From: Cristatella mucedo
Lineage: Eukaryota > Bryozoa > Phylactolaemata > Cristatellidae
Direction: 5' to 3'
Length of the DNA: 64,000 nt
NCBI GenBank assembly: GCA_009760855.2
Contig: WPIO01000018.1
Span: forward strand, 1,890,001-1,954,000
Made by a program: the position numbers and the translations under genes. How positions within the stretch are numbered: position 1 is the first letter of the stretch; each line of letters opens with the position of its first letter. Shown here one piece after another: positions 11,750 through 23,600 of this stretch. The notes beneath the pieces are model-generated. The model was not told the origin of the DNA. It worked only from the letters and a program-made list of their open reading frames with translations, and did not search any database.

Positions 11750-12570
11750 AGACGACATGCACGACCGCATCAGCTCCGCATTCAAGTGTGCTTACTTTCA
11801 TTTACATAAAGTTGCTCAAATGTGGGCTTGTTTAGACAGGGATACTACACCTAAATTGGTTCATGCATTTGTGACATCCCGTCTTGACTTCATTAACTCA
11901 CTGATTGCTGGTCTACCCGACTGTGCACTCAGGTTCTCCCAGCAGGTGCAAGACTCTGCAGCTAGGCTTCTCTGTCGTGATTGTCGCAGCTGATACATCT
12001 CACCACTTCTCAACGACCTGTACTAGCTCCCAGTCAAGCACCGCATCGACTTCAAGGTTTTGCCACTCAACTTTAGTTTCCTTAATTATTTGGCAGCAGC
12101 TTACCTGCCTGATATAATCCCCCACCAGGCTAAGTGTCGTACCACCTGCTTTGCAGAATCTAATCGTTTACCCATGCCTCGTACAATCCTCAAATCCTTT
12201 AGAGATCGTGCCAGAAGTTCTCATGCTACTAAAGTCTAAAACTCACGCCTGACTTGAGTAACGACGTCTCCTGAATTGACCAAATTTAAATAGAACTTTA
12301 ATATTTAGGACAGCATTTAATGGGTCCCTGTAATTCGTCTTCTAAGTGCTTATGCATGCTGGCACTGTGCATGCTGCCACTAACCATACTTTCATTCTGA
12401 CCCTATGCATGTTACCCCTAACCATGCTATTCATGTTGTTTACCATGCATGATAATACTCACCATTCAATCGCGTTTCCGTTTGCAGCAAATGCAAAGCC
12501 CCTTGAAAGAGACTGAGTTCTCTGAGGACACTTTATCAAGTTCATTAATATTATCATTGTTATTATTATC
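11750..12570 (+). mobile_element. L2-like LINE fragment (family 1)
   Basis: It starts in the ORF segment 'DDHISS..KSAYFQLHN' (11752-11815). It continues through '[13 protein letters not shown]' (11850-11890) to the C-terminus, then the 3' UTR and a degenerate ATT tail (TTAATATTATCATTGTTATT). It is better preserved than most copies in this cluster but has stops. Confidence 0.87.
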
Positions 12571-12621
12571 AACCGACATTGATAGGCACGGTCTTCGTAT
12601 ACATCGCTGTTACGAGAGATT

Positions 12622-12960
<339 letters not shown>

Positions 12961-13065
12961 GAGGAGGCACTTGAGAGCTGAGCAACTGCTTGTGGGGCAG
13001 AGGGAGGACATAAATCAAGGGTGCCCCTGCAGCCCAACCAGCAGCCGCGGGAAGCTACCATGGCA

Positions 13066-13524
13066 TGCATAGTACCACCCACTTTTCGGATGCTATTTGT
13101 TTACCTATACCTTGTACAAACATCAAAACCTTTGGAGACCCTGCCTTTAGTTCTTATGCTGCCAATGCCTGGAACTCCCTCCCGACTTGCTTCATGACAT
13201 CTCCTCCGTTGTCCACATTTAGAAAGAAAATACATATTTCTATTTTGCTTAATGTATAAATATCTATTTATCACGGCATTTAGTGAGTCCCTGTGATTCG
13301 TCCTGTATGTATTTGTGTGTGCTTATACGTGCATGCTGCCATTAACCAAACTTGCATGCCGACTCTGAGTACATCACATATAACCAAGTTGTTGTTGCTG
13401 TTTATCGAGCGTGATACAACTAACCATTTGATTGTGCTTTCTTTACAGCACATGCAAATTTCCTAGACAGTGATTAAGTTCTCTGAGGATGCTAAGTCAA
13501 ATTTATTATTATTATTATTAATGG
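13066..13524 (+). mobile_element. L2-like LINE 3' fragment (family 1)
   Basis: It begins in the C-terminal ORF region 'HRTTRFSES..LPIP' (frame open 13065-13259), then the 3' UTR and the ATT tail at 13500-13522. Confidence 0.85.
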
Positions 13525-13827
13525 CATGAAAAATGTTAAGTGAAGAAGGAAATAACTGACACAGACTATCTACTGAATGGCAGATACATTTTAATGGCTT
13601 TCTGAAACCTGGGCATCCAAAATTGTATTCAGTTTTATTAAATGCGATCGACATTAAAAATAATTGTGCCAAAACAAAAGAAATATGAAGATATTGTTAC
13701 CGGTGCCTATAAAAAAGGTGAGCTGAATCAATAACGTCTTTTTGTATAGCGACAGATGAGCATTCATGGCTATCACTACTGCTTCCAATGGTCAATTAAG
13801 GATCGACAACAGTGGAACTCAAACTCG

Positions 13828-13828
<1 letters not shown>

Positions 13829-13917
<89 letters not shown>

Positions 13918-13926
13918 TATATATAT
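13829..13926. repeat. (AT)n microsatellite
   Basis: About 98 bases of nearly pure TA repeat, abutting the 5' end of the next LINE fragment. Confidence 0.97.
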
Positions 13927-13927
13927 A

Positions 13928-14645
13928 ACGTCCAAGTTGGTCCATGCATTCGTGACATCCCGTCTCGACTTCTGCAACTCACTGCTTACTGGCCTACCGG
14001 CATGTGCGATCAGGCGATTACAGCTGGTGCAAAACTCTGCAGCTAGGCTTTTCTGTCATGAGCGTTGGAGTTGCCACATTACTCCACTTCTCGCCGACCT
14101 GCACTGACTACCAGTCAAGCAACGGATTGACTTCAAGGTTTTGTTGCTCCCTTTTAGGTCCCTTCATTCTATGGCTCCAGCCTATCTCTCAGATCTACTA
14201 TCACATCAGGCCAAGCATCGTACCACCCGCTTTTCGGAATCCAACAGTCTAGAAATATCTTGTACAAACCTCAAATCCTTTGGAGACCGTGCATTTAGTT
14301 CGTATGCTCTCACAGCCTGGAACTCCCTCCCGACCTGCGTCAGAACATTCCCTGACCTGACCACATTTAAAAGGAACTTAAAAACATACCTATTTAGGAC
14401 AGCATTTAGTGGGTCCCTGTGATTCGTCCTTCACGTGCTTATGCGTGCTGACACTGTGCAAGCTGCCACTAACCTCATTTGCATGCTGACCCTGTGCATG
14501 TCACCCCTAACCATATTATTCATTTTGTTTGTTTTTCAAGCATGATTTTACTTACCATTCAATTGCATTTCACTTTGCAGCAAATGTAAAGCGCCTAGAA
14601 AGAGATTAAGTTCTCTTACGGCGCTTTATCACGTCCATTATTATA
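13928..14645 (+). mobile_element. L2-like LINE fragment (family 1), relatively young
   Basis: It matches the ORF of the 29716-30898 copy from '[20 protein letters not shown]' to the C-terminal 'LFRTAFSGSL' with few changes, although a frameshift splits it into frames at 13928-14107 and 14141-14422. The 3' UTR and a short ATT tail follow to 14645. The 5' truncation point coincides with the AT microsatellite. Confidence 0.9.
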
Positions 14646-16590
14646 TGATTATATATATTTATTTATTTATTCATTTATTTATTTATTTATATTTACTCGC
14701 ATGCAGGTTAAAAAAGCAATGGCAGTGAGTGACAGGTTTGCAAACTTTGAAGTAGTCAGATGGACATGAATGCAAATTTACCAATCTTTGTGTCCTTACA
14801 TATATTGATTTAGATGTATTAAAGCTGTTTGCACCTATTTTCTACTTGGGGCACGCGAAAATAAATTGGAAGCCGTCCAGCCAAGCAAGACGGTTGTATT
14901 TATGAAGCTGTGACACTGACTCCAAGCAGTGAAGCAGATACAGAAGATAAAAAGCAGCACGATGGGCTGCCAAATAGACTGAAATGGAATACCGACAGAT
15001 AAGCTAATTGCAGAGGGTAAAGACAAAGTGACAACCGTTACAACTTCATTTACTTGAGTACTTTCCTGAATGAATGAGCTTCCATGTTTCTTTAGTGCTC
15101 TAATGAGTGAAACTCTGCAAGGCATAATGAGCTAACTTATTCGTATGGGTGTTAGCTCGCCAAAAAGCAAAACCTGGCTTTTCCGACGTCTGCTCGTGTA
15201 AGCCCTTGAGAAAACTAGACTAGGGATCAACCACAATCCCGATTAGACAGCCAGCTTTGCATTATCACTACTTATAAAACAGACGGAGTCTAACTCGTAC
15301 TGCACATCTACTGCAAAGCGTATTAAGTATCGCACATGTGTACATTTATCTGCTAAGTTGCGTGACGAGTTGTGCACGTATAAGCCTGCGTATACAGATA
15401 ATGTGAAGCTTCCCTCAAAATATATTAAAAAGTGCCCTCCCTTGCCATCCTGATATGGCCCAGGTGGTCAAGGTTCTCGACTGCAAGGTCAAAAAGGTGA
15501 CCAAGGTCACGGCAAATGCAAGTGATGACTAAAGCCGTGGTCTCGATACCTGCGGCGTATGTGAAGATTAATAATGGAGGTGACTGATAGAGATTAGATT
15601 GTCTTAGGGGGATATATAAATGAATTACATTATTCTATTAAGCGCCTCGAAATCTGAAGCGACCTGCTAGCGCTCCAGCCTATCTGACTTCAGGGTTAGT
15701 TACGTAGATCGTATGCTTTGCTAGCCATGAGTGGTTTTATAGCTTAATTTTCAGGTTTTGAGCGTTTTGGATTTGGCTTGATCATTAGACATGAGACTTG
15801 TAGCTACCAGTATCTTTAAAATTGGCCTTGGCTTTACAAAAACTCTGTTACTTTCCTCTATCGGCAGCACCTACGCTACGATTGCCTTCCAACATTCGAC
15901 ATGCAGAGTTATTATACCCTGCATAAATTTCTTGTAAAGCGAGTCGGAAAAAAAATTTAGCGACTATTCTCAGGTTCGGAGATATTTGCTGGTACCACAA
16001 TTCCCTCAGCTTTGAAATTCCTAAAAAGATTGTTTTCTCAACGTCGAGAGCTAAGAATACTTTGGTGAGAGATTTGCTGCTGCTGTTGGAGAAGTTCCTA
16101 TGACCTATGTATGAGTAGATCGCTCGGTATCCAGATGGTATACATGCTCCGCAAATCAGGCGTGCTTTTATTTATTCACTTGTATAAGATATTGATGTTT
16201 TTTGAATCAGTTATAAGTATTGTATGCACCAGTCTTCATTCTGTCAGCCGAATTTCTAAGAATTGGCACTTGAGTGCATTTCTTGGTAAATTAAATACGT
16301 TTTAAAAAAAGATTTTGGCTAGCAGAGCAATCAAAACCTAAATTTAAAAACTAATTCTCTGTAATGTACCACTCTTAATTTCCTTAATTGCACGAATATT
16401 CCTGCGGAATCGTATCGTTCCGCGCATGTTTAACTTGTTTTACTTTATACTGCACACTGCTTTCAATGAATCCTAAAAGCTTAATCTAAGAGCATTGCTG
16501 AGCAAAAGAAATATAAAAGTCCGCTGAACCATTAAACCTCTGTTGAAAGCGTTTCAGTCGCACCGCATTTCCATTTATTGGATTTTGTAG
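14646..16590. other. Intergenic or leader intron of gene P
   Basis: Apart from an ATTT repeat of about 45 bases at 14650-14696, I recognise nothing. ORFs of 64-96 codons have no family resemblance. The interval ends at a good splice acceptor (TTTATTGGATTTTGTAG, AG at 16589-16590). It may therefore be part of an intron joining an upstream noncoding exon to the first coding exon of gene P. Confidence 0.45.
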
Positions 16591-16605
16591 ACTTGGCCAA
16601 TAACA

Positions 16606-16777
16606 ATGTCCGATCAGGGAATCGGCGAATCTCCAGACTTTTCTGGGCTGTCGGAAATTTCGGATAGCTACGACGACCTAGATCTGGGTGCAGAAGCCGC
16701 ATGGTTAGTAATGAAGAGAGCTCGTATCGTCGGTGGAGTGACAGCAGCCGAGAAATCGGCTGACACTCAAGCGACAG
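16606..16777 (+). CDS. Gene P, coding exon 1 (Tyr/Pro-rich family protein, N-terminus)
   Basis: First coding exon of a four-exon model (exons 16606-16777, 18237-18528, 19755-19906, 20164-20303; 756 nt, about 251 aa). It starts ATGTCCGATCAG (MSDQ) and is acidic, with an S/D/E-rich stretch around residues 8-30 (SGLSEISDSYDDLDLG). The donor is ACAG|GTAAAG, phase 1. The start is supported by gene M-A, whose first exon also begins MSDQ, is 175 nt against 172, and ends in the same phase. A strong acceptor ends at 16590, leaving 15 nt of leader, so a 5' noncoding exon is likely. I see no signal peptide or known domain, and the function is unknown. Confidence rests on conserved gene structure, not on a family match. 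Confidence 0.62.
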
Positions 16778-17167
16778 GTAAAGTGCTTCCACAGGTGGTG
16801 CTCGCGAGCACGCGTGCACTCTAGCATGAGGGGGTGGGCGGCAGCAGCAGCAGCCCGCTTTAATTTAGCGCGCCTGCACCTAGTTTCCTTTGTCGCGACG
16901 TTGAGCGGCGGGTTTCCGTACGAGAGCTTAAAGGGTGACGCTTTAACTAAATACCTCCGAAATATCTTGGCTAATGAGACTGGGCCAGCAACGCAAACGA
17001 ACCGGCAGCCGTTGAACCGTCGCTGGCGGCTAAAGAAGAGGCAGAACAACTGCACGATCCATTGTACGAGGTTAGCCGAAACTCCTTTGAAACGGTGGCC
17101 TTCAGCTTCCTATGGCTTTCTTTAGCATGCCGGCCTCAGCGCTATATTTTTCGTTTGCTTTTATAAG

Positions 17168-17406
17168 AATAATAATAATAATAATGATACATTTTATATT
17201 ACTTCCTCAGAAAATTCAATCTCCTAATTTGGCACTTTACGTTTGCTGCCAAGGATGCGTCATCGAATCTTTGCATGCTTGCTTAAGCACGATCCTGGAA
17301 ATACTGTCGCTTGGTTATTTATTCTCTTGCTGTGAGCTTTAAAGTGCCCAGGTATAGATTTATTACTCTTAGAAAAATATTTGAAAAGCTTGTTATTATT
17401 ATTCTT
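17168..17406. mobile_element. L2-like 3' ends, degenerate, in both orientations
   Basis: At 17168-17270 there is a minus-strand 3' end (AATAATAATAATAATGATAC, then TTTGGCACTTTACGTTTGC). At 17336-17406 there is a weaker plus-strand 3' end (TTTAAAGTGCCCAGGTATAG ... TTATTATTATTC). Both are short. Confidence 0.6.
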
Positions 17407-17845
17407 TTTTTTCATCGCTGTTTGAGGTCGCAGTCATTTTGGTGATTTACTTGCTTGAGAAAGGTCACAATCACGTTTACGCACATTTCTTAAACAAGAT
17501 GGTTGGTAGAGCTAAAATGCTCGGATTAAAAAGCCCAACTTACTTTGCGTTCAAGAAGACACGACTTTTCGGTGAACTCCGAATAAGGACACAGACTCAA
17601 TCACTTAGCCGGAAACTCGACTCCCACTGGAGCTGTGCTTTAAAGGATAATCGTATCGATAATGACGAATTTCGTTTGGTCTTCCTCTTATTCTTGTAGT
17701 TTTCTAGACTGCCGTTGCCACCTTCGTCCAATCAAGTTAGAAGTATCGTTACGAACAGCTAGAGTTGGTTCGCTGGGCTGTAGCACGGCTTTTGACTCGT
17801 TCTTACGTACATTCCACTACCCTGCCAATGGTTCCCGAACCGTAA

Positions 17846-18028
17846 TAATAACAATAATAATAATAATAATGCACTTGATAAAGCACCCTCAGAGAACTTA
17901 ATCTATTTCTAGGCGCTTTACATTTGCTACAAAGGGAAATGCAATTGAATGGTAAGTAAAATCATGCTTGAAAAACAAACAAAATGAATAATATGGTTAG
18001 GGGTGACATGCACAGGGTCAGCATGCAA
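17846..18028 (-). mobile_element. L2-like LINE 3' end (family 1) in gene P intron 1
   Basis: Complemented ATT tail, GCACTTGATAAAGCACCCTC, TCTAGGCGCTTTACATTTGC and 3' UTR to GGGTCAGCATGCAA. It is strongly 5'-truncated but well preserved, so probably young. Confidence 0.88.
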
Positions 18029-18236
18029 CCGTAGAGAGACCATGTTCATTTATACGTCTCTATGGCACGCCTATCGCTACGTAGTTTAACTAATCGGCTA
18101 TCCGTTACCATACTCTATGTGCTGGATGTTTTCGTTCGCACTGAAGAGCTTTGCTAAGAAGACTAAAGAGCGCTAAAGAACTTTGTCTGTCAATTGCGGT
18201 CCCCAGTATGCAATGAATGAGCTGTCTCTCTTTTAG

Positions 18237-18528
18237 TGTCAAGCCAACCGGTCAACTCAGTGCAGCAGCCGACGAGTGCCAGTGCCGGCGGACAGCAGCA
18301 GCAGCAGCCGCCGCAGCCACAGGGCCGAGCTCATGATTCATCTCCGCCTAGCTACGCTAGCTATCACAATCAGCACGGTCATAATTCATACAGCTATGCA
18401 GCTGCTAACCCGAAACTCGGCAGATGGAGCTCAACTTACGTGCCGATGGCAGCCTCCTCATTTCCTCGATCGCAGCCAATCGACATACCGCCGCCGAAAT
18501 ACAATCATAGCTATCAACCGCCTCACTG
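18237..18528 (+). CDS. Gene P, coding exon 2 (Gln/Pro/Tyr-rich)
   Basis: Preceded by CTGTCTCTCTTTTAG and followed by CACTG|GTAAGC; enters in phase 1 (split codon G|TG, Val) and leaves in phase 2. The product is low-complexity. A polyglutamine run (GGQQQQQPPQPQG) is followed by Ser/Tyr/His/Asn-rich sequence (PPSYASYHNQHGHNSYSY) and a Pro-rich end (IDIPPPKYNHSYQPPHW). It matches M-A exon 2 in position, phases and composition: both begin with Val-(S/T)-S-Q and end after a Pro/Tyr-rich segment. The composition resembles disordered, prion-like or structural Tyr-rich proteins, but I cannot assign a role. Confidence 0.62.
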
Positions 18529-19754
18529 GTAAGCTTTTTAGTATTTTAAATTGTTCTCTGAGGTAGGGTTTCTCAAAGACAGCTCTTACGTACATGCGAA
18601 ATCCTTTTAGTTTAACGGCGAGCTAATGGCAATTAGTCTTAGCCATTTTCCCGAGCTTCGGGAGTTATATAAATCAAGAACGAAGCAGCAATCTGGCAGC
18701 TCAAAACTTCAATATATCTCTTTAATTTCCGATACTAGAGTGTTTTTCAGACCGTAATGTTGTAATCTTAAATAACAGTAGCAACGTATTACAGATGTGT
18801 AAGTACATTTCTCGGAACTGGAGGTTAATATCAGCTAAACGGATGTCTGGATATACTTCTCAGTACGACTATTAAACACGTCCACATCCCTCGCTATGAT
18901 TTCTATGATTAACACGCACATAATTGACTCTCGTTGCTTTGGGTTCGAGTTCTGATAAATGCAACCCCACATTGCCGGCTGCAGCAGGGTTTACAGTAGC
19001 TTTATAATGCCTCTATATAAATAAGGTTATTGAATATGAAACCCCTTTGTCTTGCTCTATATTAGATGCTGCCACGTCGTTTCGCTATCGTTTGCACTTT
19101 GGGTAAAGTTAATGCTGCTTCTGCTGTTCTTTATCCTTGCTTTAGCATGCTACTTGTGAATCCACTGGCGACGTGGATGTAGGGTCTATAATGTAGCCCG
19201 CTTTTTGGAAGTTTGCAAGTCTTTCCCAGAGCAGTCAGTTACGTTAGCAAAATTAAAGCATGTTGTAAGTTAATAAAAATGTAGGTAGTGCCAAATTCAA
19301 GTGTCATTTTCATGATAAAACTACAACCACCGACAAGCTATGGTGTGTCGCGGATATTCTGTGTATACGACGGACACTAAGCTTGCCAATGTTGACCGAT
19401 CGCCTCCGTCGACTGTTAATAATTTTGAAACAATCTGGATTGCTAAGTGAATTTGCTAGCTCGGGCATTTCACGCTAAAAAGCCAAAAGCATATTGCACA
19501 GGAGACGGTCATATCATTGATAAGGTGGATTTGCCGCGCGTATTGTACGAGTTTTGCATTGTGACTTTATTTGTAAACAATTAATTATTAGTTAAAAGTC
19601 GTTTTTCCTTAGCTATCCAGTTGCATTTAAAATTTAAACTGCTGCTTCACTGCAGTGATCTTGAAATTCGTAATACTCGAATTTTTGAGTCCACGGTCAG
19701 CTTCAAAAAAGATCTCTGGGTAACTGACCACCGGACCAGGCCTTTTTGCTTCAG
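18529..19754 (+). other. Gene P intron 2, containing the left edge of duplication copy A
   Basis: A GT-AG intron ending TTTTTGCTTCAG. No transposon is recognised. The right 155 bases or so (from about 19600) are homologous to 50785 onward, so the duplication breakpoint lies inside this intron. Confidence 0.55.
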
Positions 19755-19906
19755 GAGCTACGCTGACGCGGAATATGCTAATTCTCATCAAGGATCCAAG
19801 TGCGTGACTCCAGCTGCTCATCATTTTAATGAATCTTACACGACCCCTACTATGGAGAATCTCTACGAAGCTGCTCCGCCAAAGCCTGAAAGTGTTCACT
19901 CTCAAG
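19755..19906 (+). CDS. Gene P, coding exon 3 (Tyr-rich)
   Basis: The acceptor is TTTTTGCTTCAG and the exon enters in phase 2 (TG|G, Trp). The product reads SYADAEYANSHQGSKC..., then MENLYEAAPPKPESVHSQ. It aligns along its length with M-A exon 3 (GTGYFSTELGMRHGA...APNDMPAH): 152 against 149 nt with the same entry phase. I end it at CAAG|GTTGGT because this keeps the phase-1 exit seen in M-A. A stronger-looking donor GTGAGC lies four bases later (exit phase 2, end 19910) and also keeps exon 4 open, so the exact donor is undecided. The copy-B counterpart (about 50935-51060) is dead. Confidence 0.58.
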
Positions 19907-20163
19907 GTTGGTGAGCGCGATGACAGTGCGCTTTAGGCGGAGGCGCCTTAAATATCTATGACGTGCCAGTCGGGCATATTTTGAAGTGCATTGAGCGGAA
20001 GCCAGAGTCGGCGCTAGTAAATCGTCTACGGAATGCGTGCTCTCACTCGCTCGATGACCTATATCCTAGGTATTTCATCAAACCACTGCTACGTGTCATC
20101 TTGTGCCAAGCTGAGCTGACGGCTTTTAAAATCGCGACACACTACCACTTTTTGTTCTTGCAG

Positions 20164-20303
20164 CCGAAGTCAGCGACGCGACGTTATTGATGCAAGAGGC
20201 GGCTCAGAATGTAGCTTCCTTTTACAACACCGCCGTCTGGGTGCGCCGACATTCGGTATTTTTTGGCACGGCAGGCGCTGAACAAGAGGCTCTGGATAGC
20301 TAA
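20164..20303 (+). CDS. Gene P, terminal coding exon 4
   Basis: Preceded by a strong polypyrimidine tract and acceptor (TTTTTGTTCTTGCAG). In phase 1 it reads AEVSDATLLMQEAAQNVASF..., ending GAEQEALDS and a TAA at 20301-20303. The first half could form an amphipathic helix. If exon 3 ends at 19910 instead, the exon is read in the next frame (CRSQRRDVIDARGGSE...FWHGRR) to a TGA at 20279-20281, total 738 nt. Both models stay open. The copy-B counterpart at 51329 keeps the acceptor but has a frameshift and stop in the first frame. Confidence 0.5.
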
Positions 20304-20664
20304 TGTCACCTGCAGATTGTTTTCAACAGTCTCCAGTCGGTAGAGGTTCAGTCGAAGAATTTAGAAAACTTATTCTCTGATTTGTTTGAAATATTCTTCT
20401 CAGCAGGCAGTATGATCATTTTCACAGTGTGCGTTGCTGTTTTTGTTATCTTGTGAGCAAAGCAGATTTTCTTATCCACGATTCTCCTTACATGGAAGCT
20501 AACGCCAACACACTTGGAGATCAATAAGTAACCTGGTAGTGTTTTGTACTGTACAGAAAGCTTCGTACGTAATAGGAAGCTTTCAGAACAGTTTGTCATG
20601 AACAACTGTGCTGAGTGAGTATTCCATTTTCCATTAAATCTACTGAGAATTGAAGTCCTTTTAA
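20304..20664 (+). other. Gene P 3' flank
   Basis: Duplicated DNA (matches 51480-51830) with no ORF. An ATTAAA at about 20634 could serve as a polyadenylation signal. The interval ends where a LINE of about 3.3 kb is inserted in copy A only. Confidence 0.4.
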
Positions 20665-23600
20665 TCACTGCATCTTTCGTTCACCCTATCAACAGCTCGG
20701 CAATCAAACCTACGACACATGAGCTTAAAGCGCTGGCTAGTAATCGTTGCGGTAGTATTTCACCTGCCTTTCCTCAGCATGTTGGGAAACGTCGACCGGC
20801 GACCGTTATTAATGTTCAATTCAAATTCGAAGGGCCCGCGTCTTCCGGGCCGGCTTCACGCCGACTTGAATACAAGCCACTTCATCAGCGGCGCGCAGTT
20901 TATGGACAGCCTCCTAAATTCTGCCTTCTAAATGTCCGCCCGCTAAAAACCAAAGGGTTATTCATTTGAGATCCGGTGGTCCAGGAGAAACTAGATGCAT
21001 TTCCGCTTACCGAAGCTTGGATGACGCCTTGTTCCAGTAGCTGTGTATCTGAGATAACCGACCCGGGTTCACATTTTATCAGTCCATACGTTCTGACAAA
21101 GTTGGCGGCGAGGTTGCGTTAGTTGTTCGTGAATCGTTTGGCTAAAGGATGTACATTTTTTCTCATGGAACATCGTTTGAATCAGTTGCAATCAGGTCCT
21201 CATCAACAAAAATGCCTCTCACCGTTGTGATATGCCGACCTCTTTCTGGCTGTCTAATCTTGTTTACAGGATAGTTTTCGAAGTTCCTCGCTAAAATATG
21301 TGTGTGTGGCAGGCCGTTGCTAATTTCTGGAGACTTCAATATTCACGTTTACAACCCTATCAACTGCCAGGTCCGCTCATTCCTCGATAATAATAATAAT
21401 AATAATAATGCACTTGATAAAGCGCCCTCAGAGAACTCAATATCTTTCTAGGTGCTTTACATTTGCTCCACAGGAAAACGCAACTAAACGGTGAGTAATA
21501 TCAGTATTATCTGGAGAATTGTTGTGTGGTCCAGCACATTAATCATATCGCCCACGTTGGTGGCCGTATTCTAGATCTCGCGATTACTAAGGATGTCATC
21601 CCAACTTACCTTGTGGTGTTCCAGCAGTTCCACTCTCTCGGATCATTGCAAGGTCTCGTTTACCGTTTCCGCTCCCTTGTACGTACAGAGTAATATCGAA
21701 CTTTTCCAACGACACAACCTAAAAAATCATTGACATAGACACATTTTTAAAATGTGTTCATGATGTGGGTCTTTATGATCTGCACCTAGACTTGACCATC
21801 AGCCTCGATATCTTCACTAATGTAGTGAACATGACGCTCAAGAGTGCTCTTGACAAGCATACTCCAGTTTCATCTATCCGTGTACCGATTAGTGGAGATT
21901 TCTTTCCATTTACAAAAACCTTCAAGGTGTGAGCCTTGTTAAGCGCTGGCTTGAACTTCGTTTTAAGAAATCTGGCTCTGATGCAGATCAGGTCAATATC
22001 AAAGAGCTCCTTTGAGTTTACACCTGAAAGCATAAAAAATTCAAGGCTTCTTTTTTCACTCAAAAACTAAATTCCTGCTAGTCGGACCCAAAACAGATTT
22101 ATAGGACAGTACAAAATCTACTAGCTAATGCTGAGAGGTCTGACTTCCCAGATATGAATGACTCAGCCGAAAGGTATTCAGCATTCTTAACTGAAAACGA
22201 ATGGGCACATTCTTGCCTTTAATAAAGGCCAATCTGAGTACAGCAATTGCGGAATCACAACCTGTGATCTTCCTCAAAAGGTTTTCCGAGGTTTCGTTAT
22301 GCGATGTGGCTACCTTAATAAAGTTCTTTGGTCTTCACTGGTAGACCAGCTTAGCCCTGCCATAACCAAGATTTGTAATGCTTCCTTGGAAAGGTGGTAC
22401 CAAAGTCCTTCAAATCGGCAATCGTTTAACCTACAAAGGCCTGGATTAGAAAAAGAGGTCCTTGAAAACTATCGCCCAGTTTCCCTTCTTTCTTTCTCGT
22501 CAAGTTTTCTTGAAACAATTGTCGCTCAGCATCTAGATGCGAATAATAAAGAGAGTGGAATGTCAGAAATATTTCTCGTCGTTCAAGAGGCAGCATTCCA
22601 TTGAAACTGATCTCCCCCATGTTAACAATGACATTCTACGTGGCAACGACGAAGGTAATGTCACTGCCATAGCACTGCTAGATTTATCAGCTGCCTTTGA
22701 CGCCATTGATCACTATGTTCTACTTGAACGGTTGAGAACGACGATCGGTCTGGCAGACGAGGCACTGGCGTGGTTCAAATCTTACTTGTCTGATATTTTT
22801 CATTCCGCGTCGCGTGGAGGTCAGGTCTCAAACATAAGATGGATCACCGGTAGAGTCCCTCAAGGGTCTGTCCTCGATCCCTTGCTGTGCTCTATTTATA
22901 GTCAACCGCTGCGAAAAGTCATTAACACCATTCGAATAGGATAATACTTATATGCTGAAAACACTTGGCTGTATTTGTCTTTTCAACCGCCGGAATAAGC
23001 TTCCGCAACTGATAAGCTGAATGATTGCCTTGCCGACATTAGATCCTGGATGTCGGAAAACTTTTTGAAACTAAATGACAATAAAACCGTACTACTGCTC
23101 ATAGGACACCCTAAGCGTGTGGCTGGATTAAAAGATTTTGCTCTTCTAATAGCTTATGCTGTCGTGTGACGATTACCACGTGCTCGAAACGTAGGTCTCG
23201 TTTACACTCCTGCTAAATTTTAAAAGCTTAATACAGAAGACTGCTTCTACAGCTAGCCATTACGTCTGATCCTAATCAAAGATTAGTAGGGAGCTGTCTT
23301 CCACAGTGGCTTGCAAAACATTTAACTAGCTCCTTAGTTCTGTCTCGGCTTGATTATTGTAATTGCCTTTGGGTGGGCTACCAAAGAAAGCAACTTGGCC
23401 GATGCATCTGGCTATGAATATGGCTGCTAAGCAAGTTTTCAAGTCCCAGAGGTTTGACCCCGTGTCTCCTAAAGAGCTTGGATTGCTGCCCGTTGATCAA
23501 TGGATACACAGCAAAGTTGTTATACTGACCCACAAGAACCGCTCCGGCTTGGCTCATCCGTACCTCGCAGAACTACTGCACTAGTTTCAGCCTCTTTGTG

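Larger units (their letters stand above)
16778..18236 (+). other. Gene P intron 1
   Basis: A GT-AG intron (GTAAAG...CTCTCTTTTAG) holding two L2-derived pieces, plus DNA in which I see nothing else. Confidence 0.55.

Noticed and set aside
16512-16519. TATAAAAG and a downstream TCAGT as a core promoter for gene P
   Set aside because: The spacing from the TATA to the initiator-like A is about 44 bases, too long. The conserved acceptor at 16590 suggests that the region is intronic.
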